Assembly: GCA_030141605.1 (NCBI GenBank)
Contig: JAQGDQ010000847.1
Coordinates: forward strand, 1-22,500
Length of the DNA stretch: 22,500 nucleotides
Reading direction: 5' to 3'
Origin: Tubiluchus corallicola
Lineage: Eukaryota; Priapulida; Priapulimorpha; Priapulimorphida; Tubiluchidae
Below the pieces are notes generated by a model. That model did not search any database, had not been told where the DNA came from, and saw only the letters and a program-made list of their open reading frames with translations. How positions within the stretch are numbered: position 1 is the first letter of the stretch; each line of letters begins with the position of its first letter. Positions 20,370 through 22,500 of the stretch are shown in pieces. The position numbers were made by a program, and so were the translations under genes.

Positions 20370-21130
20370 TAAGTAGCTCAGTAACTGAATTTATTTCCTC
20401 AGTAAAGCAAATTATCAATTAGGTTTATTTAATTTGTCGCTTGCCGAATCGACATGATACAGTTGAAAAGTTTTTCTAATAAATTCGATGGAAATATCCG
20501 GTGCAAATTACGTTAGTCGAGTCGCACCGATGTAAACTAAATTTAAAACGAAATTGAGTTGCTGATTTAATTTGTGTGGAACGTTTTTCGTGTAGACTGG
20601 TAGCATGGCACACGCTTTGAGAAACTGAGTGTGAAGCACGAAGAAACTACAATATACAAGATATTTACAGCGTTAATATGGCAGTACCAAGCGTTAATGC
20701 CTGATCTGTATCTGCATGAGTATTGTAAATATTGTAAAGGTCTTGCATAGCGCATTTGAGAATTGCCGCGTAACACTACAACGATGTAATTTACCTAATT
20801 AAATTAATTAATTGTGAATCAGCGTTTAACTTGTCCGCATCAGATAGATTTAGATTGTGTGATATACGAATGCCGGCAATTGAGGCAACTGTATTTTCTC
20901 AGCCATTTTACGCTTCCCTGAACGTAATGTAAGTCTGTCATTTTATAATTATTGGGATTTTTTCATGTTGTTTTGTTCAGGAAAAATAAGAAGTTACTTT
21001 TTTATTTTAAAAAAAATATTATTTTTGTGTTATGCTATCTTACATTATTATGCTAATTATTTATTGAAGATATTGAAGACACAATTTATTCACAAATCTT
21101 CATCAGATTTTCACATTGTTTTCTAAATAT
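20370..21130 (+). other. Putative intron with a possible 26-nt micro-exon at 20903-20928
   Basis: TGTATTTTCTCAG (AG at 20901-20902) is a good acceptor and CGTAAT/GTAAGTCTG (GT at 20929-20930) a good donor, with 26 nt between. Entering in phase 1 from the exon at 20368, it reads (G/C)C-ATT... as A-I-L-R-F-P-E-R-N with no stop and leaves in phase 0. Both sites and the phase fit, but a micro-exon needs transcript support. Nothing else is seen in this stretch. Confidence 0.25.
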
Positions 21131-21131
21131 G

Positions 21132-21184
21132 ACGTTTGAGATTATTTCGATCTCTGTGAAGAGATGGAAATAATTTTGAAACGT
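21132..21184. repeat. Imperfect hairpin with a GTGA loop
   Basis: Inner arms of 15 nt (21141-21155 and 21160-21174, ATTATTTCGATCTCT against its near-perfect complement, one G-G mismatch) close a GTGA loop. Outer arms ACGTTT (21132-21137) and AAACGT (21179-21184) pair after 3- and 4-nt bulges. The right side reads GAAACGTTACG, then an A-rich stretch with TTTAATAAACAATAAA. Confidence 0.75.
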
Positions 21185-21670
21185 TACGTTTAATAAACAA
21201 TAAAAAAACTACGAGTTGATATTCTTTCTGTAAAATTTTCTCTCAAAGTATTGGGCCAACAAGCCCAACATTTTTATTTAACTTTTTCATTGATTACGGT
21301 ACTTTGCAATTGTAACTTCCAAAATTACTTTAGTTAGCAAACTTCAACTAATTTAATTGATATGCTCTAATAGGTCATTACGTATAGTATTCATAAAAAG
21401 GTATTTAGGAATTTTTACTGTCTTGTTTTCGTTAGCTATGCTACTATACCATTATTAACTTCAGTTTGCTTGCTAAAAACGAGTGTTTGAAAGCTATATA
21501 CGTACTATTAGCTTTAATCACCACGCTGGAAAGAGTGCTTTGTGCGTGCACCTATTTTTTCAAATACTCCGTTTGGTATTTATCCTTTCATTTTTTAACT
21601 TTTTATTTTAATGTAACTATAATTAGGCAGTTCATATGATTTGACTACAAAAATAATTACAGTTACCCCG
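21185..21670. other. AT-rich; no gene seen
   Basis: Only a small TTGGGC/GCCCAA inverted repeat near 21250-21270 was noted. No coding or RNA signal. Confidence 0.5.
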
Positions 21671-21673
21671 ACT

Positions 21674-21990
21674 GAGTGGGCGACTATAGAATAGTAGGTT
21701 CGGTCTGTCCGTCCACGTTTTCTTGATCGTGGAGCATGGCTCCAACGAGGTAGGCAACTTTAGAATTACAGGTTTCATCCAACTGCCCGTCTATGGCCAC
21801 TTTTTCTAGACCCTGGAGTAATGCAGGAAATTAAAACCTCGAACTATCGTGCTCGATGCCTATTAATTTTTGATCAATTGGTGAAGATTTGAATTTTTAC
21901 AATTTAAGATTTAAGATCTGCACATAACAATTATATGGTATAGGTATGCCGCGACTACAGAATAATCGGTGTCATCACCTTTTCTCGCCT
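21674..21990. repeat. Degenerate tandem repeat, three recognisable units
   Basis: GAGTGGGCGACTATAGAATA (21674) recurs as GAGGTAGGCAACTTTAGAAT (21747, offset 73) and in part as CCGCGACTACAGAATAATCG (21949). Each copy continues with a GTxxGGTTxxxTCxxxCxGxCCGTC-like stretch, best kept in the first two. Divergence is high. I cannot tell whether this is an old satellite or a dispersed repeat. Confidence 0.45.
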
Positions 21991-22269
21991 CTCTCAAGAG
22001 TATTTGGGTCATTTACAATCTCTCCGGACATATTTTCAATTTAAGATTATACAGACATGCAAAAATTATAGATAGGCCTACATTGTACAGCTTAGCTTTG
22101 TTAATTGTTAGGGGTAGGCCTACAACGGTTCTTTAAAAATATTATTATGCACAGTTTTGGAGAACAAAATTATAAGTAAGTTCTAAGTAGTATATAGTCT
22201 ACACCACATACACGCTTACGAATACATAATTATGAAATGCACTGTATTTATTATATTTTCTAATTGTTC

Positions 22270-22331
22270 ATTTTATAATTATAATGTAAGTATATGTTGG
22301 TAATTATATACTTACATTATAATTATAAAAT
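22270..22331. repeat. Perfect hairpin, 26-bp arms and 10-nt loop
   Basis: 22270-22295 (starting ATTTTATAATTATAATG) is the exact reverse complement of 22306-22331, around the loop GTTGGTAATT. The arms stop exactly at those ends (flanks C and A do not pair). An A-rich simple repeat follows directly. It could be a tiny inverted-repeat element or, if transcribed, a stem of precursor-hairpin size. It is AT-only apart from AATGTAAGTA. Confidence 0.9.
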
Positions 22332-22395
22332 AAAAAGAATAAAAATAAATAAATAAATAAACAATAATAATAATACCAACAACAATAATAATATT
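22332..22395 (+). repeat. A-rich simple repeat (AAAT)n then (AAT)n/(AAC)n
   Basis: AAATAAATAAATAAATAA is followed by CAATAATAATAATACC and AACAACAATAATAATA. This may be the tail of a decayed retroposon or simple slippage. Confidence 0.8.
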
Positions 22396-22500
22396 GTTCT
22401 CTGAAAATAAATGGCATTTACGGCGAAGTTGTAAGCAGTTTTTGTGGTGTGTTGGACTATGTTGCGGAACAATTGTAAAGCAACCCGCGACCGCTGTACT

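Overview
The window is AT-rich, intron-bearing metazoan nuclear DNA. Long dinucleotide microsatellites, degenerate minisatellites, tRNA-derived SINE-like heads, a decayed non-LTR retrotransposon and a peritrophin-type chitin-binding gene point to a marine invertebrate. A lophotrochozoan, perhaps a mollusc, is my best guess, but this is inference.

Left part (1-3615): two copies of a unit made of a CACCA-rich, strand-asymmetric satellite followed by about 960 bp of non-coding sequence. The units lie at about 1-1173 and 2452-3615, offset 2442-2452 bp and roughly 93% alike. A 620-bp spacer and an expanded satellite (1836-2655, with a 234-bp higher-order period) separate them.

Centre-left (5106-7353, minus strand): the best discovery is a complete three-exon gene with no long open frame of its own. 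Its exons (7305-7353, 5866-6033, 5255-5496) join in matching phase 1. They encode a 152-residue secreted protein with a signal peptide, a six-cysteine CBM14 chitin-binding domain split by an intron, a Glu/Ala-rich linker and a GPI-type hydrophobic tail. A possible unidentified minus-strand exon lies at 4146-4274.

Middle (7600-11000): two degenerate minisatellites sharing a TTTCGCCA core, a GAT-like degenerate triplet tract, and an AAACC/AAACT pentanucleotide array. No convincing gene was seen.

Centre-right (11561-14235, minus strand): an intronless 414-residue type II membrane DXD glycosyltransferase (11787-13031), with a probable short 5' UTR intron. Upstream of it are candidate last exons of a single-pass receptor with a transmembrane segment and an FxNPxY endocytosis motif (13684-14235).

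Right part (14977-22500): a broken LINE reverse transcriptase interrupted by a foreign repeat and (GT)n, a SINE-like head ending in (TC)70, a second SINE-like head, then a plus-strand candidate coding exon (20242-20368). That exon carries an eh1/octapeptide-like motif (YTIHGLLN), ends at a strong splice donor, and is preceded by a TATA-like box and two TAATCC motifs. The end of the window holds hairpins, degenerate tandem repeats and A-rich simple repeats.

The genes do not form an operon-like unit. All confident genes are on the minus strand and are ordinary, separately transcribed eukaryotic genes.
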